DNA from: JAUWMI01 sp964630455
Lineage (GTDB): Bacteria > Sumerlaeota > Sumerlaeia > MWCT01 > JAUWMI01
NCBI GenBank assembly: GCA_964630455.1
Contig: CAZVVA010000032.1
Coordinates: 1-23,458 of the forward strand
Length of the DNA stretch: 23,458 bases
Direction: 5' to 3'
Made by a program: the position numbers and the translations under genes. Each line of letters begins with the position of its first letter. Within the stretch, counting starts at the first letter, position 1. This document shows positions 7,541 to 15,149 of this stretch, one piece after another. The notes below the pieces were generated by a model, which was given only the letters and a program-made list of their open reading frames with translations, did not search any database and was not told the origin of the DNA.

Positions 7541-7571
7541 TGTCGCTTTGAATGAAGTGAAGAATCTCAAT
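7541..7571 (+). repeat. Degenerate GTCATTCTGAG repeat, copy E
   Basis: TGTCGCTTTGAATGAAGTGA followed by AGAATCTCAAT matches the repeat plan with several changes at the 5' end. Confidence 0.4.
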
Positions 7572-7636
7572 CGCGTTTGTAGTCAAAAAGTCATCATAAT
7601 TAAGAATCAGTGGGCTCAGAAAAAAAAGGGCAAGCC

Positions 7637-10009
7637 ATGAGTCGGTTGGACGCGTACATTCAAAGCGTAATGTCCCGCATGGGGCTGGAGGAGCCACAGC
7701 GAGCGGAGATGGAAAAGGAACTGCGCACTCCGCTCCAACGGGCTGTTGAGGCTGGTCTGGCAAAAGGCCTCACCAGAGAACAGGCCGAGCGCAATGCCAT
7801 ACAAGCAGCACGTCAATCTTCCTTCCTGTTCAAATACTTCGGCATTCTGGGAGACCATGCATGGATTCATTTTACATACATCGCAGGGCTTGTCTATTTG
7901 GCTGTTACTTTATGTTTTTGCCTTGTAGTCGCATTGGCAGATAAAGATCGACAAACTTATCTGCTCTTCTTTTCAGGTCGAACTTTCCTTCTTTCCGCCT
8001 CATTTATAACGATCTACGTTTGGATATGGCTATTCCTCCACATGTTTAAGCGTGTTGAAATAAAAGGCGGGCTGTATGTGCGCAGATTCTTAAAGAAACC
8101 GCGCCTCGTACTATTCGATAAGATTACGCAGGTACGGTTCAGCCTGGTGCCGCTGGTGCGCCCGAGAAGGATTGTTATCGAAACTGCCGAGAAGCGGGCG
8201 GTGTTAGATAGGAAATTCCATGGCTTCCCTGGTGCAGCATTTGCCCTGGATGCCTTTGCCTCAGATAAAACAGATAAAGATATGAAGAAGTATCTTATGA
8301 AAGCCCCGCCAAAGATCCGGGTTCCAATCGAATCTTCCTCCTTGCGACCTATTCTCACCTTTCTTTGGGCTCTTATCCTCATGGGCTTCTTCATTTTTGT
8401 AGGCAACCTGTGGGAAGGTATCGGATTTAGTCTGCCATTGGCGGTGGTCTTCCTTGCCGCATTCATCCTGGTGTTGTTTCAGGCGCTTCTTCTTGGTGAA
8501 ACAGCCAAAAAAGTGCTCTGTTTGCTGCTCTGGGTAATGATTTTTCTAGCATGCCTGGGGAGCAGCTCCGGTTGTTTCTTTGGCGATGCTGCTCGAGCGC
8601 GATGGGCGTCATCCATGGCCTGTGCAATGTTCATCGGAGCCGTCGTTATCCTCTGGTGGCGCTGGTCACGTGTCGTTCTGGTTGGATTATTCATGGTTTG
8701 TGGCGCTCTCTTCTTTTCATCACGCTACGTACTACCTTCACTTTATTGGAAAGAACTCAAGCCTCTCATATTTGAAACAACGCCCTATTCTTCCCTGGAA
8801 ATGCAGATTGTGGGTTCCCAAGGGCCAATTGTATGGATTGATAGGTATAAGAAAAATAACTCGGAAAATGGAACTCAACTGCTCAAGGCCGCATATCTGA
8901 ATGGAGAGATTCGTTCAGTAAAGATCGAAGAATCTTTATACTGGTGGCCTATGACTCCTACCCCTTTTCACGAGCCTTGTTTGCTGCGAACAATTTCACA
9001 CGAAACGACATCGACTTATGAAGTGCATATTTATAATCAAGACATATCCGAAGTCAAAAAGGTACTGCCTCTTCCGCCAGAGACGAACCTGTACGGTCTG
9101 GATTCTCCGATGTACCCCGTCTGGTCTCCTGATGGAAAGTATCTTATTACGCGGACAGCAGAACATAACGAAACCTACGAGTATAAAATGCAGGCAGTGA
9201 ATATACAAAATAGTATTACTTCTGAATTTCAAGCCATCTGGAGCCCTTTTCGATGGGTTGATAACAAAACCATAGAAGCCCGGCTCACTTCCAAAGACAA
9301 AACGCGTGATGATGACACTGCAAGCACAAGGCCAAAGAGCATAGATATTTGGCACATTGACGTGGAGAAAGGATCTCGAGAACTCCTTTTGCAGCGAGTA
9401 CTCAGCGAGAAAGAGAAGTACAAGGCCGTCTTTCCAGGCCTGAAATATGCCCTCATCACCTATTATGAAACTCCTCTCTCCCCTGATGCTCTGTCTGAAC
9501 AACCACCGGATAGTTGCTATATTATGAACATTGAAACAAGTGATACTCTCAGCGTTCCCTTGCCAAAAGAATGGAAACCTCTCTATTCTTTAGGCTCAAT
9601 GGGGTGGAGTGAGGAAAACAACGCCCTCGCTTACGCTTCAAACCCAGAAAACAAAGACGAAGGGCCGCGGATAGTTGTCGTGGATGTGAAATCGAGAAGC
9701 ATCAAGGCCCGCAAATTCCCATCTAACCTACGTATCGAGAACATCAGATTATCTCCCGACGGGAAAAAGATACTTTTCATTCGTTCACTGGAAAACGATC
9801 CTCTCTTGAAGCTGTTCTCACGATTGGATCTATGGGATCTTGAAACAGATGAAATCGTACCAGTGCGTTCCCTGGGAGTATTTGAGTTTTTCTGGGAATT
9901 TCTCTCATATCCAAGGTGGTCTCCTGATAGTAGCTGGTTTGTCTACCCATTTATTCAAGAAAAAATCAAAGGGCCTAATCTCACGATCGAAGTGGTAAAA
10001 GTTCCATGA
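7637..10009 (+). CDS. HAAS-like / PH-like membrane protein with C-terminal beta-propeller, paralogue 1
   Basis: 790 residues, function unknown. Residues 1-65 are a charged helical domain resembling HAAS/permease-prefix modules (MSRLDAYIQSVMSRMGLEEP, then a GLTREQAE motif). Two membrane helices lie at about 79-100 and 115-137. A beta-rich PH-like segment covers about 140-207, with DKITQVRFSLVPLVRPRRIV. Five more hydrophobic segments lie at about 239-257, 262-286, 292-311, 323-342 and 345-362. Residues about 380-790 carry TolB/WD40-like blade motifs such as VWSPDGKYL, RLSPDGKKILF and RWSPDSSWF. With a cytoplasmic N-terminus and seven helices the propeller would be outside; this is inferred. I chose ATG 7637 over an upstream GTG (7610) because the paralogue starts there and an AGGG precedes both. 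No PadR regulator, the usual HAAS partner, is adjacent. Confidence 0.85.
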   Translation: MSRLDAYIQSVMSRMGLEEPQRAEMEKELRTPLQRAVEAGLAKGLTREQAERNAIQAARQSSFLFKYFGILGDHAWIHFTYIAGLVYLAVTLCFCLVVALADKDRQTYLLFFSGRTFLLSASFITIYVWIWLFLHMFKRVEIKGGLYVRRFLKKPRLVLFDKITQVRFSLVPLVRPRRIVIETAEKRAVLDRKFHGFPGAAFALDAFASDKTDKDMKKYLMKAPPKIRVPIESSSLRPILTFLWALILMGFFIFVGNLWEGIGFSLPLAVVFLAAFILVLFQALLLGETAKKVLCLLLWVMIFLACLGSSSGCFFGDAARARWASSMACAMFIGAVVILWWRWSRVVLVGLFMVCGALFFSSRYVLPSLYWKELKPLIFETTPYSSLEMQIVGSQGPIVWIDRYKKNNSENGTQLLKAAYLNGEIRSVKIEESLYWWPMTPTPFHEPCLLRTISHETTSTYEVHIYNQDISEVKKVLPLPPETNLYGLDSPMYPVWSPDGKYLITRTAEHNETYEYKMQAVNIQNSITSEFQAIWSPFRWVDNKTIEARLTSKDKTRDDDTASTRPKSIDIWHIDVEKGSRELLLQRVLSEKEKYKAVFPGLKYALITYYETPLSPDALSEQPPDSCYIMNIETSDTLSVPLPKEWKPLYSLGSMGWSEENNALAYASNPENKDEGPRIVVVDVKSRSIKARKFPSNLRIENIRLSPDGKKILFIRSLENDPLLKLFSRLDLWDLETDEIVPVRSLGVFEFFWEFLSYPRWSPDSSWFVYPFIQEKIKGPNLTIEVVKVP

Positions 10010-10042
10010 ATATAATAAGAGCAGTTGCCTGAACTCAGAGAT

Positions 10043-10093
10043 GTCAGGGCAGGTTTGAAACCTGTTGAAAATGCGCCTTCTGCGTGCCCCTAC
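10043..10093. repeat. GTAGGGGC palindromic repeat, interrupted copy 2
   Basis: The left part GTCAGGGCAGGTTTGAAACC is intact, but about 21 unrelated bases separate it from the closing GCCCCTAC. It looks like a family member with an insertion or internal decay. Confidence 0.5.
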
Positions 10094-10160
10094 AAAATCT
10101 GCGTGTATCTGCGGTTAAAATAAGAATTCATGCTTAAACCACAGATGAACACAGATAAAA
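10094..10160. repeat. Convergent inverted repeat, 'cacagatnaacacagat' type
   Basis: The left arm, AAAATCTGCGTGTATCTGCGG followed by TTAA (10094-10118), and the right arm, TTAAACCACAGATGAACACA followed by GATAAAA (10134-10160), are imperfect reverse complements about 15 bases apart. Similar sequences occur dispersed in many bacterial genomes (recollection, not searched). Confidence 0.55.
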
Positions 10161-10234
10161 ACTTAAGGCTTGTTGCTTAAATGTTCCTGTTTATTCGTTG
10201 CGTACAAAGAGTCCATGATCAGGCAGAATTTATT

Positions 10235-10311
10235 AACCACAACGACACTACGAACACAACGACGACCATAGCGAGTTTGATGAATATTGTGCTCGTCGTG
10301 CCGTCGTGGTT
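10235..10311. repeat. Inverted repeat, 'aaccacgacgacac' type
   Basis: The left arm starting AACCACAACGACACTACGAA (10235-10264) faces the right arm ending CGTCGTGCCGTCGTGGTT (10288-10311). The arms are imperfect reverse complements separated by about 23 bases. Confidence 0.55.
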
Positions 10312-10356
10312 CCATATTCCTTTTCTTCTATGTACTTTTAGAAAAAAGGGCAAGCC

Positions 10357-12678
10357 ATGAGCCGGTTGGACGCGTACATTCAAAGCGTAATGTCCCGCAT
10401 GGGGCTGGAGGAGCCACAGCGAGCGGAGATGGAAAAGGAACTGCGCACTCCGCTTGTGCAGGCAGTTGAGACATACCTCGCACGAGGTCTCTCCAGAGAA
10501 CAGGCGGAAGATCAAGCCATACGTGCCGCAAATCAGTCTTCTTTCCTCTTTAAACACTTCGGGATCGTACGCGGCCAAGAATGGGCCTACTTTGAGCACA
10601 TCACACTGTTTCTCTGTCTTGGCATTATGTTCTGCCCCGTCTTTCAAATGGTAAGAGCCATTGGCAACATAGGATGTTATCTCATGTTGCTGCTATATAT
10701 TATCGTTTGGATGTCTGTGTTATTTATACTATTCAGACGCGTGGAAATTAGTGGCGGACTGGCTGTTCATGGACTCTTAAGGAAATCGCAGCACATACCA
10801 TTAGATAAGATTACGCGGGTCCGGTTCAGCCTGGTTCCGCTGGTGCGCCCGAGAAGGATTGTCATCGAAACTGCCGAGAAGCGGGCGGTGCTAGATAGGA
10901 AATTCCATGGCTTCCCTGGTGCAGCGGTTGCCTTGAATGCTTTTGCTTCAGAAAAAATAGACAGAAACGCCAAGCGGTATCTCGAGAAGGCTAGGCGCGG
11001 AATACACGTTCCGCAAGAATCTCCCACTGCGCACCGGGTTTTCACGCTTCTTTGGGCCTTCATCATACTGGGATTTTTTATCGCCATTCGTCCTTTGTGG
11101 TGGGGTTTTGGATTTGGCCTGTCATTGCCGGTTGTCCTACTTGCGGCCAGTGTACTGATTTGTGTGCAGTATTACACACATAAGGAGACCGTGAAAAAGG
11201 GACTTACTCAGTTACTGGGCCTGATTTTTCTGGTGAGCCTTGCCACGCTGGCCTATGCTGCGATTGGAGAGTCTTCGCTGGCGCGATGGCTATCAGTTGT
11301 TGCTCTGGGTATGATAATGGGTGCCATAGTTCTCCTCTGGTGGCGCTGGTCACGTGCGTTTCTTGTTGGCGTATTTGCCTTAGGTGCGATTCCGATTTTC
11401 TTATCCCTGTACCTCTTCCCATCACTGTACTGTAAAGAGCTTGCGCCTCTTGTATTGGAGACAGGATTATCGACCTCATCAAACTTTCAAATTCTAAGTT
11501 CTAAAGGGCCGATTGTATGGTTGGGTTACTATAGGGAAAACACGAGCGGTAATGTAACCCAAGCGCTCATAGCAGGATATTTGAATGGAGAGATTCGCTC
11601 AATCAAGCTGGAAAAACCCGGTCACTGGGTGCTCATGTCTCCAACTCCTCTTCAAGAACCCTGTGTGCTTCGAAAGATTCCTCACCATCCGGAACCGATC
11701 CGGGAAGTACACATCTACGATCAAGAAATATCCGCAGCAATAAAGGTGGTCACCCTTCCTCCTGGCAACGAGCCCTCATGGCTCCATTTCTCGCTGTTCC
11801 CGATCTGGTCGCCCGACGCGAAATACTTGATAACACATACCCGAACCTATGAAAGAGAGGTGGTAAATGTAGAAGATGGCAGCGTTACTCGGTTTGAAGA
11901 TGACTTTTCCCCAATTCAATGGCTTGATAACAAAACCCTAATAGGGCAGATCATTCCCAAGTGGAAACCGCAGGATCCCAACCATGACACTTCAGAAGAT
12001 AAACCGGAATGCATAGAGCTATGGGCTTTTGACGTAGAGAAGGGCACCAAAGAACCCTTCTTGAGGCGGGAATTATCTGAGAAGGAGAAGTGCGAGATAA
12101 TCTTTCACGGCTTGAAATATGCCTTTATCGCTTATTATGAGATCCCTCCTGCTGATACGTCGCACGTTCCACCACCAGACTCTTGTTACATTATGAATAT
12201 CGAGACCGGCGAGCGCATCTCCGTTCCCATACCACATGAGTCGCAGGGTATCTATTTATTCCTGTTTGGAGGGTGGAATGAGAAAAAGGAGACACTTGCC
12301 TATGTTGCGAACCCGGAGGAGCAAGGGGAAGGGCCACGAATAGTGGTGGTGGATTTGAAAGCGAAAAACACAAAGGAACGTAAATTTTCGCTGAACGAAG
12401 GCATTGCAAATATCAGGTTATCTCCCAATGCAAAAAGGATATTTTTTGTTCGCATATTGAAAAATGATCCCATGCTGAAATGGTTTCCAAGATGGGATCT
12501 ATGGGATCTTGAAAAGGATGAGATTGTACCTGTTCGCTCAGCGGGATTCATCAACTCCTTTTTGCTGATTTACTCATACCCCATCTGGTCGCCTGATAGC
12601 ACCTGGTTTGCCTATCCTTTTATGACGATAGAAATTTTTAGACCCGGCTATAGAATCGAAGTGGTAAAATTTCCATAG
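10357..12678 (+). CDS. HAAS-like / PH-like membrane protein with C-terminal beta-propeller, paralogue 2
   Basis: 773 residues, same architecture as the gene upstream: HAAS-like helices (1-65), two membrane helices, a PH-like segment (DKITRVRFSLVPLVRPRRIV), five further hydrophobic stretches, and a C-terminal propeller region with IWSPDAKYLIT, RLSPNAKRIFF and IWSPDSTWFAYPF. Most of the protein is moderately similar to paralogue 1, but two DNA stretches are nearly identical: 10342-10454 with one mismatch to 7622-7734, and 10804-10925 with five mismatches to 8117-8238. The pair therefore arose by tandem duplication with later partial homogenisation. A small membrane protein gene follows about 50 bases later and may be co-transcribed. 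The function is not recognised; a membrane signalling or sensing role is a guess from the domains. Confidence 0.85.
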   Translation: MSRLDAYIQSVMSRMGLEEPQRAEMEKELRTPLVQAVETYLARGLSREQAEDQAIRAANQSSFLFKHFGIVRGQEWAYFEHITLFLCLGIMFCPVFQMVRAIGNIGCYLMLLLYIIVWMSVLFILFRRVEISGGLAVHGLLRKSQHIPLDKITRVRFSLVPLVRPRRIVIETAEKRAVLDRKFHGFPGAAVALNAFASEKIDRNAKRYLEKARRGIHVPQESPTAHRVFTLLWAFIILGFFIAIRPLWWGFGFGLSLPVVLLAASVLICVQYYTHKETVKKGLTQLLGLIFLVSLATLAYAAIGESSLARWLSVVALGMIMGAIVLLWWRWSRAFLVGVFALGAIPIFLSLYLFPSLYCKELAPLVLETGLSTSSNFQILSSKGPIVWLGYYRENTSGNVTQALIAGYLNGEIRSIKLEKPGHWVLMSPTPLQEPCVLRKIPHHPEPIREVHIYDQEISAAIKVVTLPPGNEPSWLHFSLFPIWSPDAKYLITHTRTYEREVVNVEDGSVTRFEDDFSPIQWLDNKTLIGQIIPKWKPQDPNHDTSEDKPECIELWAFDVEKGTKEPFLRRELSEKEKCEIIFHGLKYAFIAYYEIPPADTSHVPPPDSCYIMNIETGERISVPIPHESQGIYLFLFGGWNEKKETLAYVANPEEQGEGPRIVVVDLKAKNTKERKFSLNEGIANIRLSPNAKRIFFVRILKNDPMLKWFPRWDLWDLEKDEIVPVRSAGFINSFLLIYSYPIWSPDSTWFAYPFMTIEIFRPGYRIEVVKFP

Positions 12679-12729
12679 AACTTGCGCAAAGGAAATAGTC
12701 GAAATAATAGTCGAGAATTTCAGGCCTGT

Positions 12730-13125
12730 ATGTTGGAAGAAAACAAAGGTAAGAAAGTTCTTGTCATAGCCGCTTTGATACATACGGCCGCTTTCGCTGC
12801 GTTCATAATTATCTGTGTTTCTCTCGAGGATAGACTCACGAGAGATGCGGTTTCAATTGGTATGAGTGTATTGGCTCTGCTCGTAGCAATTGAACTGCTT
12901 CTTATAAGATTTTTGGTCAAGAAGCTCCCCAGGGTGGCTAAGGTTTATCTGACGTGTAAAGCAATTTTCTTACTCTCACTCTCATTGTCTATTTTCAGTA
13001 TGCTGCAATTCGAAAGCGCTATATTGACTAATCTATTCATGGTTATTGCCTTTGGCTCATTTCTGTTCGGCATGGCATATCTTATCTATGCGGCGATCAG
13101 GCAAGCCAGAGCGAAGGGGTCGTAA
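12730..13125 (+). CDS. Small four-helix membrane protein, function unknown
   Basis: 131 residues from ATG 12730 (MLEENKGKK). Four hydrophobic stretches lie at about 10-30, 41-63, 74-93 and 99-121, and the tail is positively charged (RQARAKGS). A TTG four bases after the preceding stop (12682) would add 16 residues that look random; both starts have weak ribosome sites. I recognise no family. Its close spacing after the paralogue pair suggests one transcript, and its helices could make it an accessory subunit, but nothing in the sequence proves that. Confidence 0.6.
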   Translation: MLEENKGKKVLVIAALIHTAAFAAFIIICVSLEDRLTRDAVSIGMSVLALLVAIELLLIRFLVKKLPRVAKVYLTCKAIFLLSLSLSIFSMLQFESAILTNLFMVIAFGSFLFGMAYLIYAAIRQARAKGS

Positions 13126-13560
13126 GAAAGGAATCCTGCGTCAATACAGGGAGAGTATAGTCACAGTCATCTACTTTCCGGAAGGAAGCCCAAGGAAATT
13201 TAATAAACTAACAAAGATAAGCGACTGTCCCCCGAATTCCCGTAGCTCCAATTCTTTGAACAAATAGCTGCACAATTGAGACAATTTACCAAGTGCCGTC
13301 ATCATTTGACAAAAATCCACTATCCTCTTAATACGGGCGTATTTTTTTCTTCTACAGCCAAATAGCCAGCGAAAAAGCCCTTGACAGGTAACCCTTTTTG
13401 TTGCTTCTTGTAAACAAGGTCGTGCGCGGTAGTAAATTTGCTCTCGCTCTTTTTCCATGCTGGTTATCTTCAGCTGTCCTTATCCGTCTCTGCCGCACGT
13501 CTCCCGTGCAGCGAATTCTCATGCATGCACGACACAACCAATTTCCCAAAGGAGGAATGT
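13126..13560. other. Intergenic region before exported thioredoxin gene
   Basis: About 435 bases without a credible gene. A reading frame continuous with the next gene extends back to 13438, but the strong ribosome site at 13549-13555 places the true start at 13561. Two TTGACA hexamers occur (13306 and 13381); only the first has a plausible partner. Confidence 0.5.
13306..13334 (+). promoter_or_regulatory. Candidate promoter for thioredoxin-TPR gene
   Basis: Perfect TTGACA at 13306-13311, a 17-base spacer, then TAATAC at 13329-13334, a poor -10 match. It would give a leader of about 220 bases. Confidence 0.3.
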
Positions 13561-14991
13561 ATGCTCGTGAAATCTCGCCTCAATGGTCATTCTACCAAAT
13601 GGCTGGCCAGCGCACTTCTCTCATGTCTGTTGCTACTTGTCTGCTCCGCTGCCCTGGCCGACGAAATTCAGTGGGAGACAGATTTCAACACCGCACTCAA
13701 GAAAGCCGCAGCCCAGAAAAAACCCGTGATGGTGGATTTCTACACCGACTGGTGCGGCCCGTGCAAATGGCTCGACGAAAAGACTTACTCTGACCCAGGA
13801 GTTATCGAACAGGCAAAGAACTTCATCAGCGTCAAGGTAGATGGCGATAAAAACCGCGACGTCACCAGCGCTTACAAAATCCGCGGCTATCCCACTATCG
13901 GCTTCCTCGACCATACAGGTAAGGAGACCTACCGCATCCTTGGCTTTCGTCCACCTGAGGACTTTCTGCCCATCATAAAAGACCTTGCCCAGAAGAAAGA
14001 TCCCGAAGAAGGAACAAAAAAACTTATCGCCTCCAAGCCCTCAGACTGGGAATCTCTCCTTCGTATTGCCAATTATTATATGGAAAAGCAAGACCTCGAC
14101 CAGTCCCTTGACTTCTTTGAAAAGGCGCTTGATAAAATCCCTGCGGAAAAACAGGAACAACGCGAAAACGCCATATTCTCTATTGTGCGCCTCTACCTGC
14201 AAAAACAAAGGGTTGATGACGCCGAAAAACTGCTCCTCGATCTTGAAAAACAGCCAAATCTTAAGGACGCTAAACTGCTTCAGCAATCTTTAGTCACGGT
14301 CTACCTCTTCAAGGCTGATAAACCCAAGGTGCTCGAGTACCTTAAAAAATTCCGCGCTCTTATCACTGATCCTGAGGAGCTCAAACAACTTGATGGGCTC
14401 GAATCCAACCTTGACCAGATTATTGCCCAGATCAAAGCAGCGCAATCCGCTGCGGAAGAAACGGAAGCAAAGCCCGAACCTGGGGCAAAGCCCGAGTCCG
14501 AGGCTCTCGACCCGGAGACAGAAGTGCGCCAGCTTACGGCCCGCACCAAGGCCAATCTGCGCTCCGTTGCCACAGGACTGGAATCCTACTTTGTTGACAA
14601 CAATACCTATCCCGCCAGCGCGCTCGGCTCCGACCCGCTCAGTGTCTTCGCTCCCTTTCCCGAGCTCAAGCAGCGTTATTCAATCCGCAACTACGTCCGC
14701 GGCTCCGCCCATTCCCTCACCAGTCCGATCGCTTACCTCACCTCGTCCCACTTGATTGATCCCTTTTCCGCGGACGAAAAGGAAAAGCGCCGCCCATACT
14801 CTTATTACAGCGGTAAAACGCACGGCTGGATCGTTATCAGCACAGGCCCTGACCGCGACTATGATATTGACCCCGAGCGGGACTACCACGGCCCCAAGCC
14901 ATCACAGCCTGAGGAATCCCTGCTCATCAGAGCCTACGACCCCACGAACGGCATCACCAGCTCGGGCGACATATTTCGCATTAAACAGTAA
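13561..14991 (+). CDS. Exported thioredoxin-fold / TPR protein with C-terminal pseudopilin-like module
   Basis: 476 residues. Residues 1-33 form a signal peptide ending ALADE. Residues about 35-145 are a thioredoxin fold of the DsbD-gamma/thioredoxin-7 type with the redox motif WCGPCK (64-69) and cis-Pro in GYPTIGF (P111). Residues about 150-290 are helical, TPR-like repeats (DLDQSLDFFEKALDKIP and similar). A Glu/Pro/Ala-rich linker covers about 297-325. Residues about 327-476 resemble the head of GspG-like pseudopilins: KANLRSVATGLESYFVDNN, TSPIAYLTS, DPF, STGPDRDYD and a terminal YDPTNGITSSGD. No prepilin leader is present. AAAGGAGG five bases before ATG 13561 sets the start. Likely a periplasmic disulfide oxidoreductase; the role of the pilin-like tail is unknown. 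The convergent neighbour carries the same tail. Confidence 0.88.
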   Translation: MLVKSRLNGHSTKWLASALLSCLLLLVCSAALADEIQWETDFNTALKKAAAQKKPVMVDFYTDWCGPCKWLDEKTYSDPGVIEQAKNFISVKVDGDKNRDVTSAYKIRGYPTIGFLDHTGKETYRILGFRPPEDFLPIIKDLAQKKDPEEGTKKLIASKPSDWESLLRIANYYMEKQDLDQSLDFFEKALDKIPAEKQEQRENAIFSIVRLYLQKQRVDDAEKLLLDLEKQPNLKDAKLLQQSLVTVYLFKADKPKVLEYLKKFRALITDPEELKQLDGLESNLDQIIAQIKAAQSAAEETEAKPEPGAKPESEALDPETEVRQLTARTKANLRSVATGLESYFVDNNTYPASALGSDPLSVFAPFPELKQRYSIRNYVRGSAHSLTSPIAYLTSSHLIDPFSADEKEKRRPYSYYSGKTHGWIVISTGPDRDYDIDPERDYHGPKPSQPEESLLIRAYDPTNGITSSGDIFRIKQ

Positions 14992-15044
14992 GAGCACCAC
15001 AATGAGATCGGGCGAATCCCTTGCCCTTAGCAACATAAAAACAC

Positions 15045-15086
15045 AGGCGCATTTCGGATAGATTCTCCGAAATGCGCCTTTCATTT
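15045..15086. terminator. Bidirectional rho-independent terminator
   Basis: AGGCGCATTTCGGA at 15045-15058 pairs perfectly with TCCGAAATGCGCCT at 15066-15079 around a 7-base loop, followed by TTCATTTT on the plus strand; on the minus strand the stem is followed by GTGTTTTTATG. It lies between two convergent genes and should stop both transcripts. Confidence 0.85.
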
Positions 15087-15101
15087 TCACTGCCCAAAAA
15101 T

Positions 15102-15130
15102 GTAGGGGCGACCCGCCGGATCGCCACTAC
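15102..15130. repeat. GTAGGGGC palindromic repeat, copy 3
   Basis: GTAGGGGCGA ... TCGCCACTAC with a CCCGCCGGA centre, 19 bases beyond the end of the large lipoprotein gene. The termini match the other copies; the centre differs. Confidence 0.6.
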
Positions 15131-15149
15131 GTCTCGCCGTTATGTCTCA

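Larger units (their letters stand above)
7263..7636. other. Repeat-rich intergenic region
   Basis: No credible gene. It contains four copies of the GTCATTCTGAG repeat in alternating orientation: B inverted (7304-7340), C forward (7416-7455), D inverted (7461-7502), E forward and degenerate (7541-7571). It ends in the short leader of the first membrane/propeller gene. Confidence 0.6.
10010..10356. other. Intergenic region between the two paralogues, filled with inverted repeats
   Basis: No credible gene. From left to right it holds a broken GTAGGGGC repeat (10043-10093), a convergent pair of ATCTGCGTGTATCTGCGGTT-type repeats (10094-10160) and a pair of AACCACAACGACAC-type arms (10235-10311). 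The last 15 bases before the next ATG are shared with the leader of paralogue 1. Confidence 0.6.

Noticed and set aside
6957..7571. CRISPR array in the repeat-rich region
   Set aside because: Copies alternate in orientation, differ in sequence and have irregular spacing; no cas genes are present.
10219..10647. Minus-strand frame of 142 codons across the start of paralogue 2
   Set aside because: It is antisense to the conserved N-terminal domain and shares its peptide with a similar antisense frame at paralogue 1, as expected from the duplicated DNA.
13438..13560. Upstream extension of the thioredoxin-TPR gene to a TTG at 13438
   Set aside because: AAAGGAGG is placed exactly five bases before ATG 13561, which is followed by a normal signal peptide; the extension would put residues before that signal.
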